From JACDBZ01 sp038233215 (GTDB lineage Bacteria; Chloroflexota; Limnocylindria; QHBO01), in NCBI GenBank assembly GCA_038233215.1, contig JBBSML010000009.1, positions 25,178 to 89,177 on the forward strand: DNA of 64,000 nt, in the 5' to 3' direction. Positions 17,352 through 26,149 of this stretch are shown one piece after another. How positions within the stretch are numbered: the first letter of the stretch is position 1; every line of letters starts with the position of its first letter. The position numbers were made by a program, and so were the translations under genes. Below the pieces are notes generated by a model. It saw only the letters and a program-made list of their open reading frames with translations, ran no database searches and had not been told where the DNA came from.

Positions 17352-18950
17352 ATGGCCGTGCTCCGCACCTCAACCGATCCCAATGCTCCAGCCACGCAGG
17401 TCAATGCCGATGCCATGCGCGCGCTGGTGGACGACCTGCGCACGCGAACCGATGCCCTCACGCGCAACGGCGCCGGAGGCGACAGTCGATCCATCGACAG
17501 GCATCGTGAGCGCGGAAAGCTGCCCGTGCGCGAACGGATCGATCGGCTCATCGATCCCGGCAGCGCGTTCCTCGAGTTGAGCGCGCACGCTGCGAACGGC
17601 CTGTATGACGACGAAGCACCGGGCGCGGGCATCGTGACCGGCATCGGGCAGGTGGAGGGCATCGAATGCGTGCTCGTTGCCAACGACGCGACGGTCAAGG
17701 GCGGCACGTACTACCCGATGACCGTGAAGAAGCACCTGCGGGCGCAGGAGATCGCGCTCGAGAACCGGCTGCCCTGCCTGTACCTGGTGGACTCGGGTGG
17801 GGCTTTCCTGCCGCTTCAGGACGAGGTCTTCCCGGACCGCGACCATTTCGGACGCATCTTCTACAACCAGGCCCACCTGTCGGCCCAGCGCATCCCGCAG
17901 GTCGCCCTGGTCATGGGCTCCTGCACGGCGGGTGGGGCATACGTCCCGGCGATGTCCGACGAGACGGTCATCGTGAAAGGCACCGGCACCATCTTCCTGG
18001 GCGGTCCTCCGCTGGTACAGGCCGCGACGGGCGAAGTCGTGACCGCCGAGGAGCTCGGCGGCGCCGAGGTTCACACCACGCAATCCGGCGTGGCAGACCA
18101 CTACGCCCTCAATGACGAACATGCCCTCGCCGTCGGTCGCCAGATCGTGCGAAATCTCGCGTGGCGCAAGCCGGAACCACCTTGGGAGATTGGCGAGCCG
18201 CGCGAGCCATCAGTCAACCCTGAAGAGCTGTACGGCGTCATTCCAGCAGACGCTCGGCAGAGCTACGACGTGCGAGAGGTGATCGCTCGCCTGGTCGATG
18301 GGTCTGACTTCCACGAATTCAAGGAGCGCTATGGCACCACCCTCGTCACCGGATTCGCCAGGATCCACGGCTATCCGGTGGGGATCATCGCCAACAACGG
18401 CATCCTATTCAGCGAATCCGCGCTCAAGGGCGCGCACTTCGTCGAGCTCGCCAGCCAGCGACGCGTCCCGCTCATCTTCCTCCAGAACATCACGGGCTTC
18501 ATGGTCGGTCGGGAGTACGAGGCCGGCGGAATCGCCCGGGACGGCGCCAAGCTGGTGACCGCGGTGTCGACCACCAACGTGCCGAAGTTCACGGTCATCA
18601 TCGGCGGCTCATTCGGCGCGGGGAATTACGGCATGGCCGGGCGCGCGTATTCCCCCCGCCAGCTGTGGATGTGGCCAAATGGCAGGATCTCGGTCATGGG
18701 TGGCACCCAGGCCGCTCGGGTGCTGTCGACCGTCCGGGGAACCTTCCAGACCGATGCGGACCGCGACGCCTTCGAGGCGCCGATCCTGGGAAAGTATGAG
18801 CTCGAAGGCTCCCCGTATCACTCCACCGCCCGGCTCTGGGATGACGGGGTGATCGATCCAATCGACACGCGACGAGTGCTGGCGATGGGCATCAGCGCCG
18901 CATTGAATGCGCCGATCCCGGAACCTGGATTCAGCCTGTATCGCATGTAG
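17352..18950 (+). CDS. mccB: Methylcrotonoyl-CoA carboxylase beta subunit (acyl-CoA carboxyltransferase)
   Basis: The 532-residue carboxyltransferase subunit that moves CO2 from carboxybiotin to 3-methylcrotonyl-CoA in leucine degradation. The N-terminal ERGKLPVRERIDRLIDPGS, the oxyanion segment GSCTAGGAYVPAMSDE and the C-terminal FLQNITGFMVGREYEAGG with SFGAGNYGMAGRAY are hallmarks of MCC-beta rather than of propionyl-CoA carboxylase. Its partner, the biotin-bearing alpha subunit, is at 22106, together with a methylglutaconyl-CoA hydratase and HMG-CoA lyase, which supports the substrate. Unlike most liu operons, two unrelated plus-strand genes and one minus-strand gene separate the subunits. 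Confidence 0.94.
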   Translation: MAVLRTSTDPNAPATQVNADAMRALVDDLRTRTDALTRNGAGGDSRSIDRHRERGKLPVRERIDRLIDPGSAFLELSAHAANGLYDDEAPGAGIVTGIGQVEGIECVLVANDATVKGGTYYPMTVKKHLRAQEIALENRLPCLYLVDSGGAFLPLQDEVFPDRDHFGRIFYNQAHLSAQRIPQVALVMGSCTAGGAYVPAMSDETVIVKGTGTIFLGGPPLVQAATGEVVTAEELGGAEVHTTQSGVADHYALNDEHALAVGRQIVRNLAWRKPEPPWEIGEPREPSVNPEELYGVIPADARQSYDVREVIARLVDGSDFHEFKERYGTTLVTGFARIHGYPVGIIANNGILFSESALKGAHFVELASQRRVPLIFLQNITGFMVGREYEAGGIARDGAKLVTAVSTTNVPKFTVIIGGSFGAGNYGMAGRAYSPRQLWMWPNGRISVMGGTQAARVLSTVRGTFQTDADRDAFEAPILGKYELEGSPYHSTARLWDDGVIDPIDTRRVLAMGISAALNAPIPEPGFSLYRM

Positions 18951-19033
18951 CGGATCGATGCGGAGATCCACAAGCGGCCATCCCGATTGGGCCCGCGGCC
19001 GCAACCATAGGGCAGACGCCCGGGAGGCCTGGC

Positions 19034-19672
19034 ATGCACATCTGGAGCGAGCGTCCCGGATCGCGGGCTCGGGAGATCGGCGCCGATGTCGTTACGCTGC
19101 TGTGGCTGACGATCTGGCTCACCCTCGGCATCCGGCTCTACGCCTTTCTGGCCAATCTGGCTGGCGCCGGGCGCCTGGTGCGAGAAGGAGGTGCCGGCAT
19201 CACGAGCGCCGGCGAGACGATTGGGTCCGCGCTCGAGGGGTTGCCGCTGGTCGGCGAGGGGGCGGCTTCCGGTGTGCGCGGTGCCCTGGCTGGAGCCGGA
19301 GATCCACTGATCACCTTCGGAACCGATCTCGAACGGCTCCTGCTGGTCATCTCCGCCCTGCTTGGTCTGCTGCTGGTCGCGACCGCGGTGGTGCCATGGC
19401 TCAACCGCTACCTGCCATGGCGCCTGGCGAAGTGGCGCCGCCTCAACGCTGCCGCCACGGCGATCCACGGTTCGCGGCTGAAGAGCCGGCAGCTCATCCC
19501 CGCGCCGGAGATGGAGACGCTCCTCGCATCTCGCGCCCTTCACCGACTCGAATACGACGAGCTTCTGGAGTTCACGCCGGATCCCTTCGGCGACTGGCTC
19601 GCCGGGCGCCACGAGCGCCTTGCCGAGGCGGAGCTGGACCGGGTCGGCCTGCGCGCCACGAGCGCGCGTTAG
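19034..19672 (+). CDS. Two-TM membrane protein, unknown function
   Basis: A 212-residue protein with two hydrophobic segments, about residues 18-40 (VVTLLWLTIWLTLGIRLYAFLA) and 95-120 (LLLVISALLGLLLVATAVVPWL). Between them is a Gly/Ala/Glu-rich stretch likely to lie outside the membrane, and behind them a basic cytosolic tail with many Leu and Arg residues. No family is recognised. It follows mccB by 83 bases on the same strand. The stop overlaps by four bases that of the convergent VOC gene. Confidence 0.65.
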   Translation: MHIWSERPGSRAREIGADVVTLLWLTIWLTLGIRLYAFLANLAGAGRLVREGGAGITSAGETIGSALEGLPLVGEGAASGVRGALAGAGDPLITFGTDLERLLLVISALLGLLLVATAVVPWLNRYLPWRLAKWRRLNAAATAIHGSRLKSRQLIPAPEMETLLASRALHRLEYDELLEFTPDPFGDWLAGRHERLAEAELDRVGLRATSAR

Positions 19673-20460
19673 CCGTCCACGGACGCGGCCGAGACCGGCA
19701 GCTCGGCACGCTCGATGTTGAACCGCAGGCCGAGCAGTTCCATGGTGCGCGCCGAATCCACCTCCGCGGCCAGGGTGACGACCGCCGGCACTGCCATCTC
19801 GCGCCGCGGCACCAGCCGGATGACATGCAGCCCAATGTCGGCGACGGCGAGGTCCGCGACCGCCCAGAAATCGATCTCGAGTCGCTCGTGGATGGTGGCC
19901 GCGACCGATGGCGGATCACCGGTTGCCAAGTCGAGCCGGGTCAGGATGACGGGAGAGCCGAGCGGATGGCGAAAGCTCGCGCGATCGGCCATCGCCGCAT
20001 GGCCCCATTCCGCGCCGACGTAGGCGTGCTGGATCAGAAAGGGTACTGCGTCCGGTGCGAGCGGAGCATCGGGAAAGGCGGCCCACCACTCGACGCGCTC
20101 GCCGTCGGCCCGCACCCGGCTGCCGTGGGTGACCGGTCCGAACGAGCCTTCGGGTAGGCTGCCGACCGTCCGCTCGATCTCGTCGTCGCAGAGCGCGTAG
20201 GTCGCGAGGCCTCCACCGTTGGCGTCAAGGACGGCAACCGCGGCCGCGCCGACCGGCTGCTGAAGTGCCGCCTCGCGATCGTCGACCCCTATCAGCTCGA
20301 GGTAGCTGCCGTCGGCCAACCACACGATGCGATTGAAGGTTCCCAAACCATCGTGCCTGCCGCCACCACCGACTGCCAGGCCGAGGGCAGACTCGAGCTC
20401 GGTTGCCGCCGCAGCGGGATCGGCACATGCGACGACGAGGTGATCGATGCCTCGGATCAT
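19669..20460 (-). CDS. Glyoxalase-like (VOC fold) domain protein
   Basis: A 263-residue protein beginning with a VOC-type strand (MIRGIDHLVVACADPAAAA), followed by GTFNRIVWLADGSYLELIGV, as in the glyoxalase-like domain family that includes plant-type long VOC proteins. The second half is diverged but shows the same beta-alpha-beta pattern. VOC proteins bind a divalent metal and act on small molecules; the reaction here is unknown. ATG 20460 is preferred; the frame upstream has no family support. A TAGCAT box ends 7 bases before this ATG on the coding strand. Confidence 0.78.
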   Translation of the reverse strand: MIRGIDHLVVACADPAAAATELESALGLAVGGGGRHDGLGTFNRIVWLADGSYLELIGVDDREAALQQPVGAAAVAVLDANGGGLATYALCDDEIERTVGSLPEGSFGPVTHGSRVRADGERVEWWAAFPDAPLAPDAVPFLIQHAYVGAEWGHAAMADRASFRHPLGSPVILTRLDLATGDPPSVAATIHERLEIDFWAVADLAVADIGLHVIRLVPRREMAVPAVVTLAAEVDSARTMELLGLRFNIERAELPVSAASVDG

Positions 20461-20467
20461 GCCAACG

Positions 20468-20473
20468 ATGCTA
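20468..20473 (-). promoter_or_regulatory. -10-like box, leaderless type
   Basis: TAGCAT on the minus strand, 7 bases before the ATG at 20460. It lies almost back to back with the plus-strand box at 20485. Confidence 0.4.
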
Positions 20474-20484
20474 CCAGCATCCGT

Positions 20485-20490
20485 TAGGCT
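20485..20490 (+). promoter_or_regulatory. -10-like box, leaderless type
   Basis: TAGGCT, 8 bases before the ATG at 20499, with no Shine-Dalgarno between. Confidence 0.42.
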
Positions 20491-20498
20491 CACCGGAC

Positions 20499-21311
20499 AT
20501 GAACCAGATCGATCGACCCGCGCTCAATTCGCACGATCGGAGCACCCCGTCCGGGTCGCTGGAAACGAGCGCGGCGAACCTGTTTGAAGCGATGCTCGCC
20601 GCCCGCGAGGCCGAGGAACGAGGTGCGGACGCCCGAGTGCTCGATGCGTTCTACCGCACGCTCATGAGCGGGACGCTGCTGTTGCCGGTTCCACCGGAGC
20701 ATGGGGCTGAGGCGAGAGAGGCGCTTGCAGCGGCGGTCAATGACGACGAGCAGGTCGAGATCAGCGTCATGCTGGCGCGCGAGGGAGATGGAACACCGGT
20801 CGGCGTCGTCTTTGGCTCGATAGGCGCTTTGGCCGCCTGGGCCCCGGCGCACACCGGCAACCTTCCACTGCCGGCGCGCATCGCCATAGCCAATCTTGCG
20901 TCGGCCGGCATGCCGGCCATCATGGATCCGGCCGGCCCGGTGCCCTACCGCTTTGACACCGATGAATTGGCGTCCCTTGCCAAGGGCCATCTGCCCGGCG
21001 ACCGTGGGCCACTCTTCGAGCCCACGGCACGCTCCTCGATCCGCATCCGACTGCCCGGTCACGACACCCGCGACATCGAGGGCACGCTCGTCGCAGCACT
21101 GCGCGACACCGCCGTCGAGGCGGCCTACCTCGTCGAGACCGATGGCCCGGACCAACGGCCGCGGCTCATGCTGGGCCTGGTCGGTGCACAGGGCGCGCAG
21201 GCAACCGTCGATGTCCCGGACGGCACCGAGGTCGTCTGGCTCGAGGAGCCGCTGCTCACCCAGGTGAGCGTCATCGCCGAGCCGTTCCACCGACGGGGCC
21301 GTGGCCGATGA
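20499..21311 (+). CDS. SseB-family protein
   Basis: A 270-residue protein whose middle part matches the SseB N-terminal domain: FYRTLMSGTLLLPVPPEH, a central strand, SIGALAAWAP, LPLPARIAIANLASAG and PVPYRFDTDELASLAKG in the expected order. The last 90 residues fit the SseB C-terminal domain. The family takes its name from an E. coli locus affecting serine sensitivity; its molecular function is not established. The stop overlaps the start of the enoyl-CoA hydratase gene (ATGA at 21308-21311), so it heads the second block of the leucine-degradation cluster. Confidence 0.7.
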   Translation: MNQIDRPALNSHDRSTPSGSLETSAANLFEAMLAAREAEERGADARVLDAFYRTLMSGTLLLPVPPEHGAEAREALAAAVNDDEQVEISVMLAREGDGTPVGVVFGSIGALAAWAPAHTGNLPLPARIAIANLASAGMPAIMDPAGPVPYRFDTDELASLAKGHLPGDRGPLFEPTARSSIRIRLPGHDTRDIEGTLVAALRDTAVEAAYLVETDGPDQRPRLMLGLVGAQGAQATVDVPDGTEVVWLEEPLLTQVSVIAEPFHRRGRGR

Positions 21312-22105
21312 ACGAGCTCCTGCGCATCGAGCGGGACGGGCCATTCGCTCACGTGACCCTCACCCGCCCGCAGGTGCGCAACGCGTTCAACGCCGCGCTG
21401 ATCGACGAACTCCGTCAAGCCTTCGAGCTGCTCTCGACGGAAGCTCCCGATACCCTGCGCGGCGTGGTGCTGGCCGGGGACGGACCGACGTTCTGTGCCG
21501 GTGCCGATGTGGAATGGATGCGAAGCGCCATCGGTCTGTCGCTCGAGGAGAACGAGCGTGGCGCCGCCGCCATGCAGGCCATGTTCACCGCATTGAACGC
21601 CTGTCCGGTGCCGGTGATTGCGCGCGTGCAGGGCGCTGCCCTCGGGGGAGGGATGGGTCTCTGCGCCGTGAGCGATATCGTCGTGGCCGCTGACGATGCC
21701 ACCTTCGGATTCACGGAAACGAAACTCGGGATCATCCCCGCGGTGATCAGCATGTTCGTGATTCCGAAGATCGGCGAGTCCCATGCTCGCGCGCTGTTCG
21801 CGACCGGTCAACGCTTCGGAGCCGAGCATGCCATGCGCATCGGCCTTGTGCACGAGGTGGTTCATGAAGCGGCGCTCGATGCACGGGTGGACGAGCTCAT
21901 CACGGAGCTCCGTTCAGCGGGTCCGACGGCAGCCCGCGCCGCCAAGGCGCTCGTCCGGGAGCTGCCCACGCTGGGCGTCAGCGATGCGATGCGTGTCACG
22001 GTGCGCCGCATCGCCGAGCAGCGAACATCAGCAGAGGGCCAGGAAGGACTTACCGCTTTTCTCGAGAAGCGGTCGCCGATGTGGCGCTCGGACGAGCACG
22101 GATAG
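21308..22105 (+). CDS. liuC: Enoyl-CoA hydratase family, likely methylglutaconyl-CoA hydratase
   Basis: A 265-residue crotonase-fold enzyme. The oxyanion-hole segments are FCAGADVEWM near residue 60 and GAALGGGMGLCAVSDIVVA near 108-125; the catalytic Glu region follows in FGFTETKLGIIPAVIS. The ADVEWMR and TETKLGIIPA patterns are typical of methylglutaconyl-CoA hydratases, which make HMG-CoA from the product of MCC. It is translationally coupled to the SseB-like gene and its stop codon abuts the ATG of mccA directly. This context supports the leucine pathway assignment over general beta-oxidation. Confidence 0.9.
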   Translation: MNELLRIERDGPFAHVTLTRPQVRNAFNAALIDELRQAFELLSTEAPDTLRGVVLAGDGPTFCAGADVEWMRSAIGLSLEENERGAAAMQAMFTALNACPVPVIARVQGAALGGGMGLCAVSDIVVAADDATFGFTETKLGIIPAVISMFVIPKIGESHARALFATGQRFGAEHAMRIGLVHEVVHEAALDARVDELITELRSAGPTAARAAKALVRELPTLGVSDAMRVTVRRIAEQRTSAEGQEGLTAFLEKRSPMWRSDEHG

Positions 22106-24115
22106 ATGAGCACCGATCTGACGCCTCGAGAGGTCGCTTCAGAACTGGGCGTAACGGTGCGGACCGTACAGCGCTGGATTACCGATGGGCGTCTGAAGGC
22201 GACACGAGTCGGATCCCGACTTCGGGTGTCGCGTTCGTCGCTGCGCGCCGTGACTGACATGGAGACGACGCGCCGGCATCCGATTCACTCGCTCCTGATT
22301 GCCAATCGAGGCGAGATCGCGGCGCGCATCGCCCGTTCGGCGCGCCGCATGAGGATCCGGGTCATCGGCGTCCACGAGGCCGATGAGCGCGCTCCCGACG
22401 GTGTGGACGAGAGCCACGAGATCGGCTCCTACCTGGACGGAGGGGAGTTGCTGGCCGTCGCAGTTCGGGCTGGAGCCGACGCCGTCCATCCGGGCTACGG
22501 GTTCCTCGCCGAGAACCCGGCGTTCGCGCGTGCCGTCACCACGGCCGGATTGATCTGGGTCGGACCGCCCGCCGAGGCCATTGCGGCCATGGGCGACAAG
22601 GCGGCGGCGCGGCGCCAGGCGGTGGCACAGGACATCGCGATCGTGCCCGGCTACGACGGCGAGGCGCAGGACGATGCCACGCTGATCGCGGAGGCAACCC
22701 GGGTCGGGTACCCGCTGCTCGTCAAGCCAAGCGCCGGCGGCGGCGGGAAGGGCATGCACGTCGTGCGGGCGGCAACCGCGTTGCCCGAGGCGCTCGAGGC
22801 GGCGCGCCGCGAGGCGCATCGGTCCTTCGGAGACGATCGGCTCATCCTGGAGCGCTATTTGGAAGGTCCGCGCCACGTCGAGATCCAGGTCCTGTTCGAC
22901 GACCACGGCAACGGCGTCCACCTGGGAGAGCGTGACTGCAGCGCGCAGCGACGGAACCAGAAAGTCGTCGAGGAAGCGCCCGCACCATCCGTCACGCCGG
23001 AGCTCCGTGCGCGCATGGGGGAATCGGCGCTGAAGGTGGCCGGAGCGGTGGGCTATGTCAGCGCCGGAACGGTCGAGATGCTGCTGACCGATGCGGGGGA
23101 GTTCTTCTTCCTCGAGATGAATACGCGCCTCCAGGTTGAGCACCCTGTGACCGAGAAGGTCACCGGTCGCGATCTGGTCGAGGATCAATTGCGCATTGCG
23201 GCCGGAGCGTCCCTGGCGGAGCTGGGCATCGAGGAACCGCCCCGGATCAGCGGTCACGCGATCGAGGCGCGCATCTATGCCGAAGATCCCGAAGCTGGCT
23301 TTCTGCCGGCGACCGGTCGGCTGGTGAAGGTTGCGTGGCCCGCAGGCGTGCGCATCGACACGGGCGTTCGAGAAGGCGACGTCGTCATCGACCGATACGA
23401 CCCCATGCTCGCCAAGCTGATCGTCCACGCCCGGACGCGCCGGCAGGCGCTCGACCGGCTCCGGGTGGCACTCGACGCCACCGCCATCCTCGGGGTGCGG
23501 ACCAACGTCCGGTTCCTGCGATGGCTCGTCCGGCAGGAGCCGATGCGCACGGGCGAGGTGCGAACCGACACGATCGAATCCCTGGGCCCTCCCGCCCTTC
23601 GCGAGCTCGCCGACGAGGATTGGGCCGGGGCGGCGGCCGAGCTCACCTCTGGGGATGCCGGAACCTGGGGCGGCGGATGGCGCATGAATGGCAACTCCGT
23701 CGTTCGGCTCGCCAGCGAAGGCACCCAGCGCGCGACCATCGTCAGCCCGCAACCGATCGTGTGGGCCGTCGTCGATGGCGAGAAGGCTTATGTGGACGTT
23801 GACGGTCAGTCAGTCGAGTTCGAGCTCGCGCCAGCACCCAGCATCGAGGATGCGGTCCGCAGTGCCGTCGCCGGCGGTGCCGACGCCACATCGGTCCTGG
23901 CGGCGCCCATGCCCGGTCGGGTGATTGCCGTGCGTGCCACCGATGGCGCATCGGTGAAGGCTGGTCAGCCGGTGGTCATCATCGAGGCCATGAAGATGGA
24001 GCACGCCGTTCTCGCGCCGACTGATGGAACCTTGAAGGTCAGGGTCACGGAGGGACAGCAGGTCCGGCGTGGCGACATGCTGGCCGAGATCCTCCCGCCA
24101 GAGTCCGAAGCGTGA
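22106..24115 (+). CDS. mccA: Methylcrotonoyl-CoA carboxylase alpha subunit with N-terminal excisionase-type HTH
   Basis: A 669-residue biotin-dependent carboxylase subunit. Residues about 60-505 are a complete biotin carboxylase (LLIANRGEIAARIARSARR, GGGGKGMHVV, FLEMNTRLQVEHPVTE), and the C terminus is a biotin carrier domain with the biotinyl lysine at about 630 in EAMKMEH. It carboxylates biotin with ATP and bicarbonate for MccB. Unusually, residues 4-50 form an excisionase/MerR-like helix-turn-helix (LTPREVASELGVTVRTVQRW, then RLKATRVGSRLRVSRSSLRA). The frame is open from ATG 22106, which directly follows the liuC stop, through the enzyme. An internal ATG at 22259 (METTRRHP) could give the enzyme alone but has no good Shine-Dalgarno. 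The stop overlaps the start of a PIN-toxin relic. Confidence 0.93.
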   Translation: MSTDLTPREVASELGVTVRTVQRWITDGRLKATRVGSRLRVSRSSLRAVTDMETTRRHPIHSLLIANRGEIAARIARSARRMRIRVIGVHEADERAPDGVDESHEIGSYLDGGELLAVAVRAGADAVHPGYGFLAENPAFARAVTTAGLIWVGPPAEAIAAMGDKAAARRQAVAQDIAIVPGYDGEAQDDATLIAEATRVGYPLLVKPSAGGGGKGMHVVRAATALPEALEAARREAHRSFGDDRLILERYLEGPRHVEIQVLFDDHGNGVHLGERDCSAQRRNQKVVEEAPAPSVTPELRARMGESALKVAGAVGYVSAGTVEMLLTDAGEFFFLEMNTRLQVEHPVTEKVTGRDLVEDQLRIAAGASLAELGIEEPPRISGHAIEARIYAEDPEAGFLPATGRLVKVAWPAGVRIDTGVREGDVVIDRYDPMLAKLIVHARTRRQALDRLRVALDATAILGVRTNVRFLRWLVRQEPMRTGEVRTDTIESLGPPALRELADEDWAGAAAELTSGDAGTWGGGWRMNGNSVVRLASEGTQRATIVSPQPIVWAVVDGEKAYVDVDGQSVEFELAPAPSIEDAVRSAVAGGADATSVLAAPMPGRVIAVRATDGASVKAGQPVVIIEAMKMEHAVLAPTDGTLKVRVTEGQQVRRGDMLAEILPPESEA

Positions 24116-24222
24116 TCACCGCGGTCGATTCGAGCGTGCTGTTGGACGTGCTGAGCCGCGGCTTCTATCGGCGCTGCTTCGGTGTACGCGAAGTCGTGGA
24201 TCAAGCCACACCTGTCTCATGA
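24112..24222 (+). pseudogene. Internally deleted PIN-domain (VapC-type) toxin relic
   Basis: A 36-codon frame starting with GTG 24112 inside the mccA stop (GTGA). Its first 14 residues, VITAVDSSVLLDVL, are those of a PIN-domain toxin N terminus, including the first metal-binding Asp. The remainder, RGFYRRCFGVREVVD plus a short tail, is the usual PIN C terminus, where family members read LLTRDRGFYRRYF. About 90 middle residues with the other catalytic acids are missing, in frame. The stop overlaps the ATG of the HMG-CoA lyase gene. Being so short, it cannot be an active RNase. Together with the HTH fused to mccA it looks like the remains of an HTH-PIN toxin-antitoxin operon. Confidence 0.65.
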
Positions 24223-25124
24223 GCGATCGCGACGTTCGCATCTACGAGGTGGGCCCGCGCGACGGGCTCCAGAACGAGACGGCTCCGATCCCGACCGAGG
24301 CCAAGCTGCGCTTCATCGAGCTGCTCGCCGATGCCGGCTTGCGTGAAATCGAGGCCACCAGCTTCGTCTCACCCAAAGCGATCCCGCAGCTGGCCGACGC
24401 CGGTGAGCTCATGTCACGCCTGGAACGCCGGCCCGGGATGCGATATCCCGTCCTGGTCCCCAACTCACGGGGGCTGGAGCGCGCCGAGGCCGCAGGCGCC
24501 GAGGCCGTCTGCGTGTTCACTGCCGCATCCGAGCCGTTCACGCGGGCGAACATCAACATGACGATCGTCGAATCGATCGATGCCTTCAAACCGGTCCTGG
24601 CGCGTGCCCGAGAGCGAGGCTGGTGGACGCGTGGGTACGTGAGCACCGCCTTCGGTTGCCCGTACCAGGGTGATGTGGGCGAGGCCGCGGTCGTGGGCGT
24701 CGCACTTCAGCTGCTGGAGCTGGGCGTCGAGGAGCTGAGTATCGGCGACACCATCGGCGTGGCCGGACCGGCCGATGTGCGACGCGTCGTCGGCGCGCTG
24801 CTCGGAGCAGGTATCGACGCTGAGCGGCTCGCCATGCACTTCCACGATACGCGCGGCACGGCGCTCGCCAACGTCAGCGCGGCGATTGATCTCGGCATCC
24901 GCTGCTTCGACGCCTCGACCGGCGGCACCGGTGGCTGTCCGTACGCGCCGGGTGCGGCCGGCAATCTCGCCACCGAGGACCTCGTGTACATGCTCGACCG
25001 TGAAGGCCTCTCGCACGGGGTGGATCTCGACCGGCTGATTGTCGCGGCCCGGTACATCAGCGGGGCCCTTGGCCGCCCCCTGGGGACGAACGTCGGCCAG
25101 GCGGGCGGCTGGCGCGTACCATAG
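24219..25124 (+). CDS. mvaB: Hydroxymethylglutaryl-CoA lyase
   Basis: A 301-residue TIM-barrel lyase that cleaves HMG-CoA to acetoacetate and acetyl-CoA, the last step of leucine degradation. The N-terminal metal/substrate motif GPRDGLQNE, the segment STAFGCPYQG, the metal-binding HFHDTRG and the active-site loop TGGTGGCPYAPGAAGN with its catalytic cysteine are all present. ATG 24219 is the only start consistent with the family N terminus and overlaps the PIN relic stop. The nucleoside hydrolase gene follows after seven bases, so the transcript probably continues into the ECF cassette. Confidence 0.95.
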   Translation: MSDRDVRIYEVGPRDGLQNETAPIPTEAKLRFIELLADAGLREIEATSFVSPKAIPQLADAGELMSRLERRPGMRYPVLVPNSRGLERAEAAGAEAVCVFTAASEPFTRANINMTIVESIDAFKPVLARARERGWWTRGYVSTAFGCPYQGDVGEAAVVGVALQLLELGVEELSIGDTIGVAGPADVRRVVGALLGAGIDAERLAMHFHDTRGTALANVSAAIDLGIRCFDASTGGTGGCPYAPGAAGNLATEDLVYMLDREGLSHGVDLDRLIVAARYISGALGRPLGTNVGQAGGWRVP

Positions 25125-25131
25125 GCGGCCG

Positions 25132-26118
25132 ATGAACGCCGCCGCACCGCCCAAGCAGGAGCCGCGCCCCCTGATCCTGGACGTGGACACCGGGATCGAC
25201 GACATGATCGCCCTGCTCATTGCCGCCACCAGCCCGGAGATCAACCTGCGCGGCGTGACGTGCGTGGCCGGCAACGTCGAGATCCATCACGTGGCGCGCA
25301 ATACCGGCAAGATCCTGCGCATGGTCGGGCGTGGCGACGTCCCTGTCAGCATCGGGGCCGCGCGACCGCTCCAGCGTCGCCTGCGGACGGCACCCGACAC
25401 GCATGGACCCACAGGCACCGGGTACGTCGAGCTGCGCGGCGAGGACCGTCAGCTTGGTACCACCGAGTACACCGCCATCCCGGCCAGCCGCTATCTCGGC
25501 GCTCACGTCAGCCGCCATCCCGGAGAGATGACGGTGGTTGCCCTGGGGCCGTTGACGAACCTGGCGTCCGCCACCCAGCAGGGCATCGATCTCGCTGGTG
25601 GGGCACGCGAGGTGATCTGGATGGGCGGCACGCTCGAGGAGCGCGGCAACACCACCGAGACGGGCGAGTGGAATGCCTGCGTCGATCCCGAGGCAGTCGA
25701 GGCGTGCCTGCGCGCCGGAGCGATTCATCGCATCTTTCCGCTCGACGCGACCCAGGACATCATCTTCACCATGGAAGACCTTCGGGACCTGCCCGAGACG
25801 CACCTCGCCGGAATCGTCCGCGACGCGATCCGCTTCTACGTGGGCTTCCACAAGCAGGCGGATGGCATCGACGGCGCGTACCTCCACGACCCGGTCGTGC
25901 TGATCGGTTCGCTCCTCCGCCCCGACCTCGTGACCGAAACCGTCGAGGAGCGTCTTGCCTGCGATACAAGCTCGGATGCGGCCATGGCCGGGAGTCTGTA
26001 TCGCTCGGAGGCGGATGACCGGCCGCCGGTGTCGGTCGCAACGGCCCTCGACGCCGCCGGCATGAAGGCGGAACTGATCACGCGTCTCGGGCGCGCCGTC
26101 GGCGCCCCGCAGGACTGA
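25132..26118 (+). CDS. Nucleoside hydrolase (IUNH family)
   Basis: A 328-residue inosine/uridine-preferring nucleoside hydrolase family member that splits the N-glycosidic bond of ribonucleosides. The Ca2+-binding motif DVDTGIDDMIALL is at the N terminus (usual form DTDPGxDD), the strand EMTVVALGPLTNLA and the segment with GEWNACVDPEA follow, and HDPVVL holds the C-terminal metal Asp. A Gly-Ile for Pro-Gly change in the first motif is a modest deviation. It lies between HMG-CoA lyase and a complete ECF importer, suggesting that it processes an imported or internal nucleoside. Confidence 0.9.
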   Translation: MNAAAPPKQEPRPLILDVDTGIDDMIALLIAATSPEINLRGVTCVAGNVEIHHVARNTGKILRMVGRGDVPVSIGAARPLQRRLRTAPDTHGPTGTGYVELRGEDRQLGTTEYTAIPASRYLGAHVSRHPGEMTVVALGPLTNLASATQQGIDLAGGAREVIWMGGTLEERGNTTETGEWNACVDPEAVEACLRAGAIHRIFPLDATQDIIFTMEDLRDLPETHLAGIVRDAIRFYVGFHKQADGIDGAYLHDPVVLIGSLLRPDLVTETVEERLACDTSSDAAMAGSLYRSEADDRPPVSVATALDAAGMKAELITRLGRAVGAPQD

Positions 26119-26149
26119 GCCACACACCAAACGGAGGAGGGACCAGAAC

